Source: Sphingobium sp. Z007 (GTDB taxonomy: Bacteria > Pseudomonadota > Alphaproteobacteria > Sphingomonadales > Sphingomonadaceae). Taken from it: 64,000 nucleotides of DNA. The notes beneath the pieces were generated by a model. That model worked only from the letters and a program-made list of their open reading frames with translations. It made no database searches and was not told where the DNA came from. Each line of letters starts with the position of its first letter. Positions within the stretch are counted from its first letter, which is position 1. Where the stretch lies: assembly GCF_900013425.1 (NCBI RefSeq), contig NZ_FBXK01000005.1, positions 1,116,001 through 1,180,000 of the forward strand, read 5' to 3'. Shown here piece after piece: positions 48,062 through 57,613 of the stretch. Both the position numbers and the translations under genes were made by a program.

Positions 48062-49396
48062 CTACTCCTCACCCCGCTTGGAATAGCGGGCGAAGGCCGC
48101 GTCCGACAGGCGGACGTCGACGCGGCTTTCTTCATCCTCGACGATCGTCGACAAAACTTCGCCATGTTCGTGGAGCCAGGCGACCGTAGCGCCATCGGAC
48201 ACCGGCACGCGCAGGCCATAGACTTTCGCGCCGCGGGTCATGCGATCGCTGATCGTGCGCTGGAGCATGTCCACCCCCTCCCCGGTCAAGGCGGAGAGCA
48301 ACACGACATCATCGCGGCGGGACGCGGTTTCGCGCGCGAGTGCGGCATCTTCCTCACCCAGTAGATCGAGCTTGTTCCAGGCCTCCAGGATCGGCGGCGC
48401 GTCCGGCTCCCCTTCCTTGCGATCCAGCGCCGCTTCGCCGGCAACGCCCAGTTCGCCCAGCACGTCGAGCACATCGTCGCGCTGCGCATCGCTATCGGGA
48501 TGGGCGATATCGCGGACATGGACGATGAGGTCGGCGGACAAGACTTCTTCCAGCGTCGCGCGGAAGGCGGCGATCAATTGTGTGGGCAGGTCGGAGACGA
48601 AGCCGACCGTGTCGGACAGGATCGCCTTGTCCAGCCCCGGCAGCGCGATCTGGCGCATGGTGGGATCGAGTGTGGCGAAGAGCAGGTCTTCCGCCATGAC
48701 GTCAGCGCCGGTCATACGATTAAAAAGGGTCGATTTTCCGGCGTTGGTATAGCCGACCAGCGCGATCACCGGCCAGGGCGCGCGTTGACGCCGGGCGCGA
48801 TGCAGGCCACGGGTGCGGGTGACCTGATCCAGTTCCTTGCGAATTTTGGCCATGCGGTCGCGGATCATGCGCCGGTCCGCCTCGATCTGGGTTTCACCAG
48901 GACCGCCAAGGAAGCCGAAGCCGCCGCGCTGCCGTTCGAGGTGGGTCCAACTGCGCACGAGGCGGCCCGCCTGATAATCGAGATGGGCGAGTTCGACCTG
49001 GAGACGGCCCTCATTGGTCGCGGCGCGTTCGCCGAAGATTTCGAGGATCAGCCCGGTGCGGTCGATGACCTTGGCTTCGCACGCTTTTTCCAGATTGCTT
49101 TGCTGCACCGGGGAGAGGCTGTTGTCCACGATGATGAGGTCGGCCTCTTCCTGCCGCGCCAAGGTCGCGATCTGGTCCACCTGCCCGCTGCCGAACAGGG
49201 TCGCGGGCTTGCGGTCGCGCACGCGGAACGCCTGGGACGCGCGCACGTCTATGCCGATCGCCAGCGCCAGGCCGCGTGCTTCCTCCAGCCGGGCGTCGCT
49301 GTCCCGGCGGTCGCCATTGTGGGTTTCGGCATGAACGACGACAGCGCGCGCGCCGCGCGCCACTTCGTCATCGGAATCGCGGTTGAATATGGCCAT
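48062..49396 (-). CDS. hflX: Ribosome-associated GTPase HflX
   Basis: The 444-residue protein has the HflX N-terminal domain (ATLFGSGQVDQIATL; LIIVDNSLSPVQQSNLEKA; VIDRTGLILEIFGERAATNE), the glycine-rich linker GGFGFLGGPGETQIEADRR, and the G domain VIALVGYTNAGKSTLFNRMT with LSDTVGFVSDLPTQL and EAWNKLDLL. HflX splits stalled 70S ribosomes under heat stress. The start is at 49396; the region upstream to 49474 is the leader hairpin, not coding. It is downstream of hfq, as in many Proteobacteria. Confidence 0.95.
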   Translation of the reverse strand: MAIFNRDSDDEVARGARAVVVHAETHNGDRRDSDARLEEARGLALAIGIDVRASQAFRVRDRKPATLFGSGQVDQIATLARQEEADLIIVDNSLSPVQQSNLEKACEAKVIDRTGLILEIFGERAATNEGRLQVELAHLDYQAGRLVRSWTHLERQRGGFGFLGGPGETQIEADRRMIRDRMAKIRKELDQVTRTRGLHRARRQRAPWPVIALVGYTNAGKSTLFNRMTGADVMAEDLLFATLDPTMRQIALPGLDKAILSDTVGFVSDLPTQLIAAFRATLEEVLSADLIVHVRDIAHPDSDAQRDDVLDVLGELGVAGEAALDRKEGEPDAPPILEAWNKLDLLGEEDAALARETASRRDDVVLLSALTGEGVDMLQRTISDRMTRGAKVYGLRVPVSDGATVAWLHEHGEVLSTIVEDEESRVDVRLSDAAFARYSKRGEE

Positions 49397-49422
49397 GGCA
49401 GTATAACGCCTCAAAATGCAGC

Positions 49423-49488
49423 ATGCTCCCGCGCCGGTGGGAGTCCAGTGCCGAAAGGCGGACTGGACTCCCACCGGCGCGGGAGCAT
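49423..49488. repeat. Perfect 27-bp hairpin in the hfq-hflX spacer
   Basis: Left arm 49423-49449 and right arm 49462-49488 are exact reverse complements, 27 bp each. The 12-base loop contains GCC-GAAA-GGC, a small inner stem with a GNRA tetraloop. The element fills most of the space between hfq and hflX. The arms start ATGCTCCCGCGCCGGTGGGA, and it is related to the decayed copy at 1529-1592. In RNA it would be a very stable stem in the hflX leader. Confidence 0.9.
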
Positions 49489-49520
49489 GGCGATATTATG
49501 CGATCAGACAGGAAATGCGA

Positions 49521-50003
49521 TCAATCGTCCTGTTCATTCTCGCCGCTCAGGTCGAGCGCATGGAGCGGCTGAACGGTCGAGATGGCGTGCTTATAGACCA
49601 ACTGCACCATGCCGTCGCGTTCGAGCAACATGCAGAACAGGTCGAAGGCGGCGATTTCGCCCTGGAGCATGACGCCGTTCACCAGGAACATCGTGACCGG
49701 GCTGCCCGACTTGCGGACGGCCGACAGGAAGATTTCCTGGAGCAGCTTGCCCTTGCCATTGCCGTCGCTGGCCTTGCGCAGATCGGTCAGATCCATTGAT
49801 TGGGCCGGCATGACGGTGGAGATCGCATGCTTATAGACCAGTTGCGACTGGCCATCGCGGCGCAGCAGCACGGAAAAATTGTCGAACCAGGTGATGATGC
49901 CCTGCAACTTGACGCCCTTGACCAGGAACATGGTCACCGGGGTCTTTGTCTTGCGCAGGCTGTTGAGGAAGATATCCTGAAGGTTGTTCACTTTGTCGGC
50001 CAT
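49521..50003 (-). CDS. hfq: Hfq RNA chaperone with two fused Sm domains
   Basis: The 160-residue protein contains two full Hfq domains, at residues ~6-71 and ~86-151, 80 residues apart, where E. coli Hfq has one. Each has the Sm1 region ([20 protein letters not shown] and [20 protein letters not shown]) and an identical Sm2 core [11 protein letters not shown]. Copy 1 keeps LQD and K32; copy 2 has LQE and Met in place of that Lys, so the RNA faces may differ. A trimer would form a pseudo-hexamer. Tandem Hfq has been reported in sphingomonads such as Novosphingobium. An ATG at 50015 is the alternative start. Confidence 0.95.
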   Translation of the reverse strand: MADKVNNLQDIFLNSLRKTKTPVTMFLVKGVKLQGIITWFDNFSVLLRRDGQSQLVYKHAISTVMPAQSMDLTDLRKASDGNGKGKLLQEIFLSAVRKSGSPVTMFLVNGVMLQGEIAAFDLFCMLLERDGMVQLVYKHAISTVQPLHALDLSGENEQDD

Positions 50004-50178
50004 GGTCGTCGCCATCCTTTATTCTTGGCGGGACGTTGCCCGCTCTCGCACCCTTAAGCAGGATGTCGTGCTTGCCCCCGCCAGTCGGGAGCGGGGCAAT
50101 CCTATCGCAATTGCGAAGGAGCGTCCATGGCGCAGATGCGCTTTAACCAACGTCCAGCAATCGATTGGCCAGACGCCG

Positions 50179-51549
50179 CTAATCCTTGCCTTCGGTGATG
50201 CCCAGCAGCTTGAGTTTGCGGTGCAGCGCGGACCGCTCCATGCCGATGAAGGTCGCTGTCCGCGAGATGTTGCCGGAGAAGCGCCGAATCTGGATGCGTA
50301 GATATTCCCGCTCGAAACTCTCGCGCGCTTCGCGCAGCGGCGCACCCATGATGGAGGATTGGCCCATCCCCTCCCCGCCGCCGCTGTTGGTAAGTTCGGG
50401 CGGCAACATGTCGAGTTCGATCCGTCCGATCCGGTCGCCCGGCGCCAGGATCATCGTGCGTTCGATGACATTGCGCAGTTGGCGGACATTGCCCGGCCAT
50501 TCATTGGCCTGGAGCGCGGCCATGGCGTCGCTGGCGATTTCCGGCGGCGGTACGCGCCGTTCGGCGGCGAAGCGGGCCAGATAATGTTCGACCAGCGGCG
50601 GGATATCGTCGCGCCGTTCGGACAGTGGCGGGATCGCCAGCGGCACGACATTGAGACGGTAGAAAAGATCCTCGCGGAAGCGACGCTCCTCGATCTCGCC
50701 CGCCAGGTCGAGCGCGGTCGAGGAGATGACGCGAACGTCCACCTTCACCACGCGCTGGCCACCGACGCGGGTGAAACTCTGGTCAGTCAGAACGCGCAAT
50801 ATCTTGCCCTGGGTCGTGATCGGCATATCGGCGATTTCGTCGATGTAGAGCGTGCCGCCATGGGCCTGTTCCAGAAAACCGGGGCGGACGAGGCCGCTGG
50901 GGTCTTCGACGCCGAACAGTTCTTCTTCAACGCGATCCGGGTCCATCCGCGCGGCTGCGACGATGATGAAAGGCGAATCGGCGCGGCCGCTCCAACTGTG
51001 GAGCATCCGCGCGGCGACTTCCTTGCCGACGCCAGCGGGGCCGGAGATGAGGACGCGGCTGCCGGTGCCGGCGACCTTCTTGATCGTGGCGCGCACGCCG
51101 TTGATCGACGCCGACGATCCGGTCAGTTCGTCATCCTGGCCGAAGCGGGCGCGCAGCACCTGATTTTCCCGCCGCAGCCGCTCCGTTTCGGTCGCGCGCG
51201 ACACGAGGTGGAGCAGACGGTCGGCCTCGAACGGCTTTTCGATGAAGTCGGCCGCGCCCTTGCGAATGGCGGCGACGGCGGTGTCGATATTGCCATGGCC
51301 GGATATCATCAGCACCGGCACGGTGGGATCGCGACGCTTGATCTCTTCCAGCAGTTCCAGCCCGTCCATCCGCGATCCCTGCAACCAGACATCGAGCAGA
51401 ACGAGCGAGGGACGACGGGCATCGAGCGCATCGATCGCGCTGTCGCTATTGGCGGCGGTGCGGGTGGTGAAACCTTCATCTTCGAGCACACCCGCGACCA
51501 GATCGCGAATATCCTCCTCATCGTCGACTATCAGAATATCAAGCGCCAT
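50179..51549 (-). CDS. ntrX: Nitrogen assimilation response regulator NtrX
   Basis: The 456-residue regulator has a receiver (ILIVDDEEDIRDLVAGVLED; phospho-Asp in VLLDVWLQG; KPFEADRLLHLV), an AAA+ domain (Walker A ISGPAGVGKEVAARML; Walker B GGTLYIDEIADMP; SERRDDIPPLVEHYLARF) and a Fis-type helix-turn-helix (SRTATFIGMERSALHRKLKL). The sigma-54 contact loop GAFTGA is missing: EELFGVEDPSGLVRPGFLEQ takes its place. It therefore probably works without sigma-54. It overlaps ntrY by eleven bases. Confidence 0.94.
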   Translation of the reverse strand: MALDILIVDDEEDIRDLVAGVLEDEGFTTRTAANSDSAIDALDARRPSLVLLDVWLQGSRMDGLELLEEIKRRDPTVPVLMISGHGNIDTAVAAIRKGAADFIEKPFEADRLLHLVSRATETERLRRENQVLRARFGQDDELTGSSASINGVRATIKKVAGTGSRVLISGPAGVGKEVAARMLHSWSGRADSPFIIVAAARMDPDRVEEELFGVEDPSGLVRPGFLEQAHGGTLYIDEIADMPITTQGKILRVLTDQSFTRVGGQRVVKVDVRVISSTALDLAGEIEERRFREDLFYRLNVVPLAIPPLSERRDDIPPLVEHYLARFAAERRVPPPEIASDAMAALQANEWPGNVRQLRNVIERTMILAPGDRIGRIELDMLPPELTNSGGGEGMGQSSIMGAPLREARESFEREYLRIQIRRFSGNISRTATFIGMERSALHRKLKLLGITEGKD

Positions 51550-53800
51550 TGGCCGTCACTTTTCCTTTTGGCAGGGCGATTACCTGCCCGTCTTCCAGTT
51601 TTTCCAGCGCCCCCGCGGCGAAGCGCAGGGTTACGCACGCCCCGCCCCCCGGTGCATCGTCGAAGCGGATTTCCCCCAGATGCTCCTCGATAATCTTCTT
51701 GACGATGGCCAGCCCAAGACCCGTCCCCTTGGACCGCGTGGTCATATAGGGTTCCAATATGCGGTCCCGTTCGGGCGGCAGTCCGATGCCGTCGTCCACC
51801 ACGGTGATGACGATGTCCCCGTCCGGTCTATGCGCCACACGCATGCGAACATGGCCACGGCGCCCCCCATCCTCCAGAACAGGTTTCTGTTCAATCGCTT
51901 CCACGGCATTTTTCACGATATTCGTCAACGCCTGCCCTAATTGGCGCCGATCGCAGACCAATTCCATGTCGGGGTCGTCCGTCTGATAGTCGAATTCAAT
52001 GTCGGGGTGCGCGACTTCGTGCAGGAACAGCGCGTGGCGGGCGATATCGCCCACTGCTTCGCGCCGGAACACCGGCTTGGGCATACGGGCGAAAGAGGAA
52101 AATTCATCGACGATGCGGCGCAGATCGCCAACCTGCCGGACGATCGTGCCGGTCAGGCGGGTGAAGGTCGGCCGGTCGCTGGTGATTTCCTGCGCATAGC
52201 GGCGTTGCAGCCGTTCCGCGGCGAGCTGGATCGGGGTCAGCGGATTCTTGATCTCATGCGCGATGCGCCGTGCGACGTCGGACCAGGCGGCCCGTCGCTG
52301 ATCGGACAATTGCTGGGTGATGTCGTCGAAGGTCAGGATATGGCGTGAGGCATCCTGCGATAGCTTCACCGCCAGCGTGCGCAAATCGCCATGGGCGCGT
52401 ACCTGGACGATACCCGCGCCTTCGTCCGACGCAACGAATTCGGCCAGTTCGGGCGACAGGTCGACCAAGGAACGACCGACCGGATCGTCGCCGCCTTCAT
52501 CGACCAGAATCGCAGCGGCCGAGCTGTTGAGCAGTTGCACGACGCCCTTGAAATCGACTGACAGCACGCCGGCGCTGACGCCCGACAGGATCGCTTCGAT
52601 AAAGGCGCGCCGTTCGTCCAGTTGGCTGTTGGCCGCGACCAGCGCGCCGGTCTGCGCCTCCAGCCGCTGGGTCATGCGGTTGAAGGCGGCGGCGAGCGTG
52701 CCGATCTCGTCGCGCGCCTGCGGACTGGTGACGCGGGCTGACAGATCGCCCGCGGTGATGCGCCGGGCGGCGGTCACCAGTTCGTTCACAGGGCGCACCA
52801 TCCAGTCGGCGACGGCCAGCGCGATATAGACGGCGATGCCCACCAGCAGCAGCGATCCCACGAACAGCGCGATATTGAAACGCAGCTGGAGCGCGCGCGA
52901 TTGCGCCGCGAACAGATCATAGTCCGACAATACTTTCTGCGCCCGCGCCACATTGGAGAAGGACGAGCTGTCCGCGTTGCGGGCGGCGTAGAGATAGATT
53001 TTGGACTTGGGGTAGAGAAGCGTGACCGCTTCGATCTGGCTGTTGCGGGTCTGGACGACGATCGTCTCCCCCCCGCCCAGCCGCCGGATGACTTCGGGGG
53101 TCAGCTTGTCGGCCGCGGGGCGGTTTTCGGGATCGACCGTGGCGGCAGTGCGCACGATGCCGTCCGCCCCCAGCTCGATGATCGCCGCGCGGCTCAGCTT
53201 GCGGCCGACCACCTGATACAGAAGATATTCGGCGAAGCGTGGGCTGCTGACCTGGGAATTCGCCAGTTCCTTGCGCAGATCGCTTGACATGGTGACGGTT
53301 TCGTCGCCCACTTCGCGCAAATTCTGCTCATAATAGCCGCGCGCCAGGTCGCTGGCGTTTTGCAACATGCCGCGCGCACTGTCGGAAAACCAAAATTGCA
53401 CACCATATTGGAACAGCAGCGACGCGAAGATCACCACCAGCAGCATCGGCACACTGGCGACGATCGAGAAGATGGCGACCAGCCGGACGTGCAATTGCCC
53501 CTCGCTGCCGATCGCCGATTGCGAAGCGCGTCGTTTGGCGACTCGCCGGCCCAGGAATACCAGCAGGGCGATCGCCGGGACCAGATTGGCCACCAGCAGC
53601 AGGGCGACGATCGGTGGGGTCAGCAGCGTGTAGGATTGGCCGCTACCCGACAGTATATGATAGGTCAGCCCCGCCATGCCCAGGAACAGGACCAGCGTCA
53701 CCCCTTCGACCAGCGCCGCAAGCCGACCATTGCGCGAGGCTACCGAAAGCGTCCTCCGCCATGCCGATGCCCGCCTGGGGAGTGTGGTCACGCCGTTCAT
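51539..53800 (-). CDS. ntrY: Nitrogen-related sensor histidine kinase NtrY
   Basis: The 753-residue membrane kinase has an N-terminal cluster of three helices (~30-110), a periplasmic region and another helix (~300-325), HAMP (VRPVNELVTAARRITAGDLS), PAS (SQLDERRAFIEAILSGVSAG), HisKA (RIAHEIKNPLTPIQLAAERL, with the His present) and HATPase (NIVKNAVEAIEQ; VVDDGIGLPPERD; KGTGLGLAIVKKIIEEH). NtrY phosphorylates NtrX; in other alphaproteobacteria the pair responds to nitrogen or redox state. Confidence 0.94.
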   Translation of the reverse strand: MNGVTTLPRRASAWRRTLSVASRNGRLAALVEGVTLVLFLGMAGLTYHILSGSGQSYTLLTPPIVALLLVANLVPAIALLVFLGRRVAKRRASQSAIGSEGQLHVRLVAIFSIVASVPMLLVVIFASLLFQYGVQFWFSDSARGMLQNASDLARGYYEQNLREVGDETVTMSSDLRKELANSQVSSPRFAEYLLYQVVGRKLSRAAIIELGADGIVRTAATVDPENRPAADKLTPEVIRRLGGGETIVVQTRNSQIEAVTLLYPKSKIYLYAARNADSSSFSNVARAQKVLSDYDLFAAQSRALQLRFNIALFVGSLLLVGIAVYIALAVADWMVRPVNELVTAARRITAGDLSARVTSPQARDEIGTLAAAFNRMTQRLEAQTGALVAANSQLDERRAFIEAILSGVSAGVLSVDFKGVVQLLNSSAAAILVDEGGDDPVGRSLVDLSPELAEFVASDEGAGIVQVRAHGDLRTLAVKLSQDASRHILTFDDITQQLSDQRRAAWSDVARRIAHEIKNPLTPIQLAAERLQRRYAQEITSDRPTFTRLTGTIVRQVGDLRRIVDEFSSFARMPKPVFRREAVGDIARHALFLHEVAHPDIEFDYQTDDPDMELVCDRRQLGQALTNIVKNAVEAIEQKPVLEDGGRRGHVRMRVAHRPDGDIVITVVDDGIGLPPERDRILEPYMTTRSKGTGLGLAIVKKIIEEHLGEIRFDDAPGGGACVTLRFAAGALEKLEDGQVIALPKGKVTANGA

Positions 53801-53911
53801 AGTGGCATTGTTACAACAACCCTAGTGCCCGTTCAAACACAGTATTTGGGCAGAAGGCTGTCGCTGGTCGATGCAGACCGTCGGTTCGTCCTGATTTGCG
53901 ACTGATGCGGA

Positions 53912-55357
53912 TCAATCGTTCAGCCGCAACTGCATCGGGTCGAGATTATAATCGGTCAATTTCTTACGCAACGTATTGCGATTGATGCCCAGCAGACCGG
54001 CCGCGCGAATCTGGTTGCCATCGACGCTAGCCAGCACTTCCTGCAACAGGATCGGCTCCACCACGGCGAGCAGATCGTCATGCAGCGCGCGATTGGGCTG
54101 CGTCAGCCCCACGCCCAGTTGCCGTTTGGCCCAGTCGCGAACGGCATGCGCAAGATGATCCGTCGGCGCGGCATAATCCGCCGGGATCGCATCCATCGGC
54201 AGCATATGGCGCAATATCTCGGCGGTGATGACATTTTCGCGGCTGAGGACGGACAGGCGCTGCATCATATTCTGCAATTCGCGCACATTGCCCGGCCAGT
54301 GATAGGTCATCAACAATTGGGCGGCATCGTCGGCCAGCGACTTGCGCGGCAACCCCTCCTGCGCCGCGCGTTCCAGGAAATGGCGCGCGAGCAGGATGAC
54401 GTCCTCGCGCCGTTCGCGCAATGCAGGCAGCGCGATCGGCACGACGTTCAGGCGATAATAGAGATCTTGACGGAAGCGGCCATCCTCAATCAGCAGCGAC
54501 AGATCCTTATTGGTCGCCGCGATGATGCGAACATTGACTCGCACTGGTTTCGACCCGCCGACAGTCGTCACCTCGCCCGATTGCAGCACGCGCAGCAGCC
54601 GGGTCTGCGCCTCCATCGGCATGTCGCCGATTTCATCGAGGAAGAGCGTGCCGCCCTGCGCCTGTTCGAACTTGCCGGCGGTGCGGGCATGGGCGCCGGT
54701 GAAGGCGCCCTTTTCATAACCGAACAGTTCCGCTTCGATCAGTTCGCGTGGGATCGCCGCCATGTTGATCGCGATGAAGGGCTTGGTGCGGCGCTGGCCC
54801 AGGCTGTGGATCGCTTCGGCAACAAGTTCCTTGCCGGTCCCGGATTCGCCCAGCACCAGGATGGACAGGTCGTTGGACAGGACCCGCGCGATGGTACGAT
54901 AGACCTCCTGCATTGCCGGCGAGCGCCCGACCAGCGGCAGGCCGTCATGGGGCAGGCCGACATCGCCCTCCGGCTCCTCCGCGCTTTGCCGGGTGCCGAG
55001 CGCATCGGCGACAGCGCGGGTCAGTTCGTTGAGATCGAAGGGCTTGGGCAGATATTCGAACGCGCCCTTTTCGGTGGCGCGGATCGCGGTGTTGAGCGTG
55101 TTTTGCGCCGACAAGATGATGACGTTGAGGTCGGGCTTGGTCGCCAATATCTCCGCCACGCCGTCCAGCCCGTCACCGTCGGGCAGCATGACGTCGGTAA
55201 TCAGCACATCGGGCGCGAAACTCTCCATCAGCGCGCTGCGCTCCCGGATGGAGGCCGCGGTCTTGACCCGGTGGCCCTGCCGCCGCAGCGCTTCGCCTAC
55301 CACTACGCAGATGGCGGGATCGTCATCGACCACCAGGATCGTGCCGGTCGCGCCCAT
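53912..55357 (-). CDS. ntrC: Nitrogen regulator NtrC
   Basis: The ~481-residue sigma-54 activator has a receiver ([20 protein letters not shown]; Asp in [14 protein letters not shown]; Lys in [14 protein letters not shown]), AAA+ with [40 protein letters not shown] (GAFTGA intact) and [17 protein letters not shown], and a Fis-type HTH ([20 protein letters not shown]). It drives nitrogen-starvation promoters. The start may be ATG 55357 or GTG 55360; both overlap the ntrB stop. Confidence 0.96.
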   Translation of the reverse strand: MGATGTILVVDDDPAICVVVGEALRRQGHRVKTAASIRERSALMESFAPDVLITDVMLPDGDGLDGVAEILATKPDLNVIILSAQNTLNTAIRATEKGAFEYLPKPFDLNELTRAVADALGTRQSAEEPEGDVGLPHDGLPLVGRSPAMQEVYRTIARVLSNDLSILVLGESGTGKELVAEAIHSLGQRRTKPFIAINMAAIPRELIEAELFGYEKGAFTGAHARTAGKFEQAQGGTLFLDEIGDMPMEAQTRLLRVLQSGEVTTVGGSKPVRVNVRIIAATNKDLSLLIEDGRFRQDLYYRLNVVPIALPALRERREDVILLARHFLERAAQEGLPRKSLADDAAQLLMTYHWPGNVRELQNMMQRLSVLSRENVITAEILRHMLPMDAIPADYAAPTDHLAHAVRDWAKRQLGVGLTQPNRALHDDLLAVVEPILLQEVLASVDGNQIRAAGLLGINRNTLRKKLTDYNLDPMQLRLND

Positions 55358-56478
55358 CACCCCATCCCCATCGGCAGCAGGATGCGGAAGGTGGATTCGC
55401 CCGCTTCCACGTCGCGGCTATATTGGACGAAGCCGCTCATATCGCGGACCAACTTGTCCACCAGGGCCAGGCCCAGCCCTTGCCCGTCCCGCTTGCCGGT
55501 GATGAAGGGGTTGAAGAGATGATCGAGAATATGTTCGGGCACACCGGGACCATTGTCGATGACCAGGATTTCGATCGGCAGCACCGCGCTGCCCTTGCCG
55601 TCGCCGACCACCACCGACACGCCATGGCGGAAAGCGGTTTCGACGCGGATGCGCGGCTTGGCGACATGCTCCAGCGCCTCCGCCGCATTCTTGAGCAGGT
55701 TTATCATGACCTGCACCAGCGCGTCGTCATTGATGTTGGCGAATGGCAAGGATGGATCATAATGTTTTATGATCTTTATATGTTTTGCAAAACCTGCCGC
55801 TGCGATTCCCGCTGCCCGGTCGATCAGCGGATAGATATTGCCGGCCTGGCACTCCAGCGTCCGATCGGTGGTGAAGTCTTGCATCCGATCGATCAGCGCC
55901 GCTATCCGGTCCACTTCGTTGCAGATCAACTGGGTCAGGGCGGCGTCGCGCCCGCCCTGGCCGCCTTCCAGAAGTTGCGCCGCGCCACGGATACCCGACA
56001 GCGGGTTCTTGATCTCATGCGCCAGGATCGCCGCCGCGCCCATGGCCGATCGCGCGCCGCCGGCCGATCCGCGATGGCCGATCTTGCGCGCCTGACTCTG
56101 GGCATGGAGCGACACTACGCGCCAGCCGTCATGATCGACGATCGGCGCGATCATCAGATCGACCTCCATCTCGGCGGTGCGGCCGGCGTGAACTTTGATA
56201 TCATAGGCCGCGATCGGCTTGTTGCTGTGCCAGATGTCGAAGCGCGCGCCCGCTTCCGCGATGCGTATGGTACGCGCGACGTCGCTGCCGACGATGGCGG
56301 ACCGCGCCATGTTAAGCAGGGTTTCGGCGCGCACATTGGCTTCCGCGATGCTGTTATCGGGCTTCACCACCAGCGTCGCCACTGGCAGCGCCGTCATCTG
56401 TTCGCTGAGCGAAGGCCCGTCCTGGGCCATGCGTGGCGGTGGATAAGACGGTGAATGGGAAGTCAGAACGCCATTCAT
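55357..56478 (-). CDS. ntrB: Nitrogen sensor kinase/phosphatase NtrB
   Basis: The 373-residue soluble kinase has an N-terminal PAS domain (MTALPVATLVVKPDNSIAEA), H-box LAHEIKNPLSGIRGAAQLLE, N-box QVMINLLKNAAEAL, G1 VIDNGPGVPEHIL and G2 KRDGQGLGLALVDKLVRDMS. No membrane helix is present, as expected for NtrB. It (de)phosphorylates NtrC under PII control; no glnB/glnK is in this window. It shares a four-base overlap with dusB upstream. Confidence 0.96.
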   Translation of the reverse strand: MNGVLTSHSPSYPPPRMAQDGPSLSEQMTALPVATLVVKPDNSIAEANVRAETLLNMARSAIVGSDVARTIRIAEAGARFDIWHSNKPIAAYDIKVHAGRTAEMEVDLMIAPIVDHDGWRVVSLHAQSQARKIGHRGSAGGARSAMGAAAILAHEIKNPLSGIRGAAQLLEGGQGGRDAALTQLICNEVDRIAALIDRMQDFTTDRTLECQAGNIYPLIDRAAGIAAAGFAKHIKIIKHYDPSLPFANINDDALVQVMINLLKNAAEALEHVAKPRIRVETAFRHGVSVVVGDGKGSAVLPIEILVIDNGPGVPEHILDHLFNPFITGKRDGQGLGLALVDKLVRDMSGFVQYSRDVEAGESTFRILLPMGMG

Positions 56479-57497
56479 GCCGCCCGGCGCAATTCCGTCG
56501 GGTGAAGGCCCGTGGCGATCAGCGGCTCATAGAAGCGGGCGAGCATATCAAGCACCGTCTTCGCATCGGGTTCCTGGTTGACGCTGTTGCGGAACTCGGC
56601 CGATCCAGGCAGACCTTTCGTGTACCAGCCGATATGCTTGCGCGCCATATTGACACCGGTATAGTTGTCATAATGTCCGAGCATGGCGTGATAATGGCCT
56701 ATGATCGCTTGATATTGTTCGGCCAGCGTAGGGTCGGGAACGCGCGTGCCGTCGGTCAACCAGGCCATGACCTGGCTGATGAGCCAGGGCCGTCCATAGG
56801 CGCCGCGGCCGATCATCACGCCATCCGCGCCGCTCTGCGCCAGCGCCATGTCGGCATCCTCGACCGAGCAGATGTCGCCATTGACGATCACCGGCAGTTT
56901 CACCGCCTCCTTGACCGAGCGGACGAAGGCCCAGTCGGCGCTGCCCTTATACATCTGGCAGCGGGTGCGGCCGTGGACGGTGATGAGCTTGGCGCCCAGA
57001 TCCTCGGCGATATGGGCAAGTTCGGGTGCATTGAGGCTGCTATGGTCCCAGCCCATGCGCATCTTGACCGTGACCGGCACGTCCACCGCCTCAACCGTCG
57101 CCTTGATGAGCGAGGCGGCGAGCGGCAGGTCGCGCATCAGTGCGCTGCCCGCGTCGCCATTGACGACCTTTTTCACTGGGCAGCCCATATTGATGTCGAT
57201 GATCGCCGCACCGCGATCGGCATTCAGCTTGGCGGCGTCGGCCATTTCCGTGGGCGAGCAGCCGGCAAGCTGCATCGACACCGGTTCTTCCAGCGGATGC
57301 CAGGCCGCCTTTTGCAGCGACTGGCGCGTTTCGCGGATCATCGCCGCCGACGCGATCATCTCCGTCACATTGAGGCCGCAGCCATAGCGGCGGACCAGCG
57401 TGCGGAAGGGCATGTCGGTTACGCCGGTCATGGGGGCAAGGACGACCGGCATGTCGATGGTGATCGGGCCGATGGAAATAGGGGAAAGCCTGCGCAT
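56475..57497 (-). CDS. dusB: tRNA-dihydrouridine synthase DusB (NifR3)
   Basis: The 340-residue FMN TIM-barrel enzyme reduces uridine in the tRNA D-loop. Signatures are VVLAPMTGVTDMPFRTLVRR, IIDINMGCPVKKVVNGDAG with the catalytic Cys, LITVHGRTRCQMYKGSADW, VIVNGDICSVEDADMAL and GVMIGRGAYGRPWLISQV. It heads the dusB-ntrBC operon, the nifR3-ntrB-ntrC order of alphaproteobacteria. It is divergent from ispDF. Confidence 0.96.
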   Translation of the reverse strand: MRRLSPISIGPITIDMPVVLAPMTGVTDMPFRTLVRRYGCGLNVTEMIASAAMIRETRQSLQKAAWHPLEEPVSMQLAGCSPTEMADAAKLNADRGAAIIDINMGCPVKKVVNGDAGSALMRDLPLAASLIKATVEAVDVPVTVKMRMGWDHSSLNAPELAHIAEDLGAKLITVHGRTRCQMYKGSADWAFVRSVKEAVKLPVIVNGDICSVEDADMALAQSGADGVMIGRGAYGRPWLISQVMAWLTDGTRVPDPTLAEQYQAIIGHYHAMLGHYDNYTGVNMARKHIGWYTKGLPGSAEFRNSVNQEPDAKTVLDMLARFYEPLIATGLHPTELRRAA

Positions 57498-57513
57498 GGT
57501 CTTACTTTTGATA

Positions 57514-57532
57514 CTGCCTAAAAAACAGGCAG
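57514..57532 (-). promoter_or_regulatory. Short palindrome in the dusB-ntrBC leader
   Basis: CTGCCT-N7-AGGCAG forms a 6+7+6 inverted repeat, 17 bases ahead of the dusB start, between divergent dusB and ispDF. It could be an operator or a small leader hairpin. I know of no regulator with this site. Confidence 0.3.
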
Positions 57533-57613
57533 GCTTTAACGGAAATTGAAGCGCGCGGCAAGGCGCTGGCCCTTTCGGCCCACCGCCTCTTCCGGTCGGT
57601 CCCGCGACCCGCT

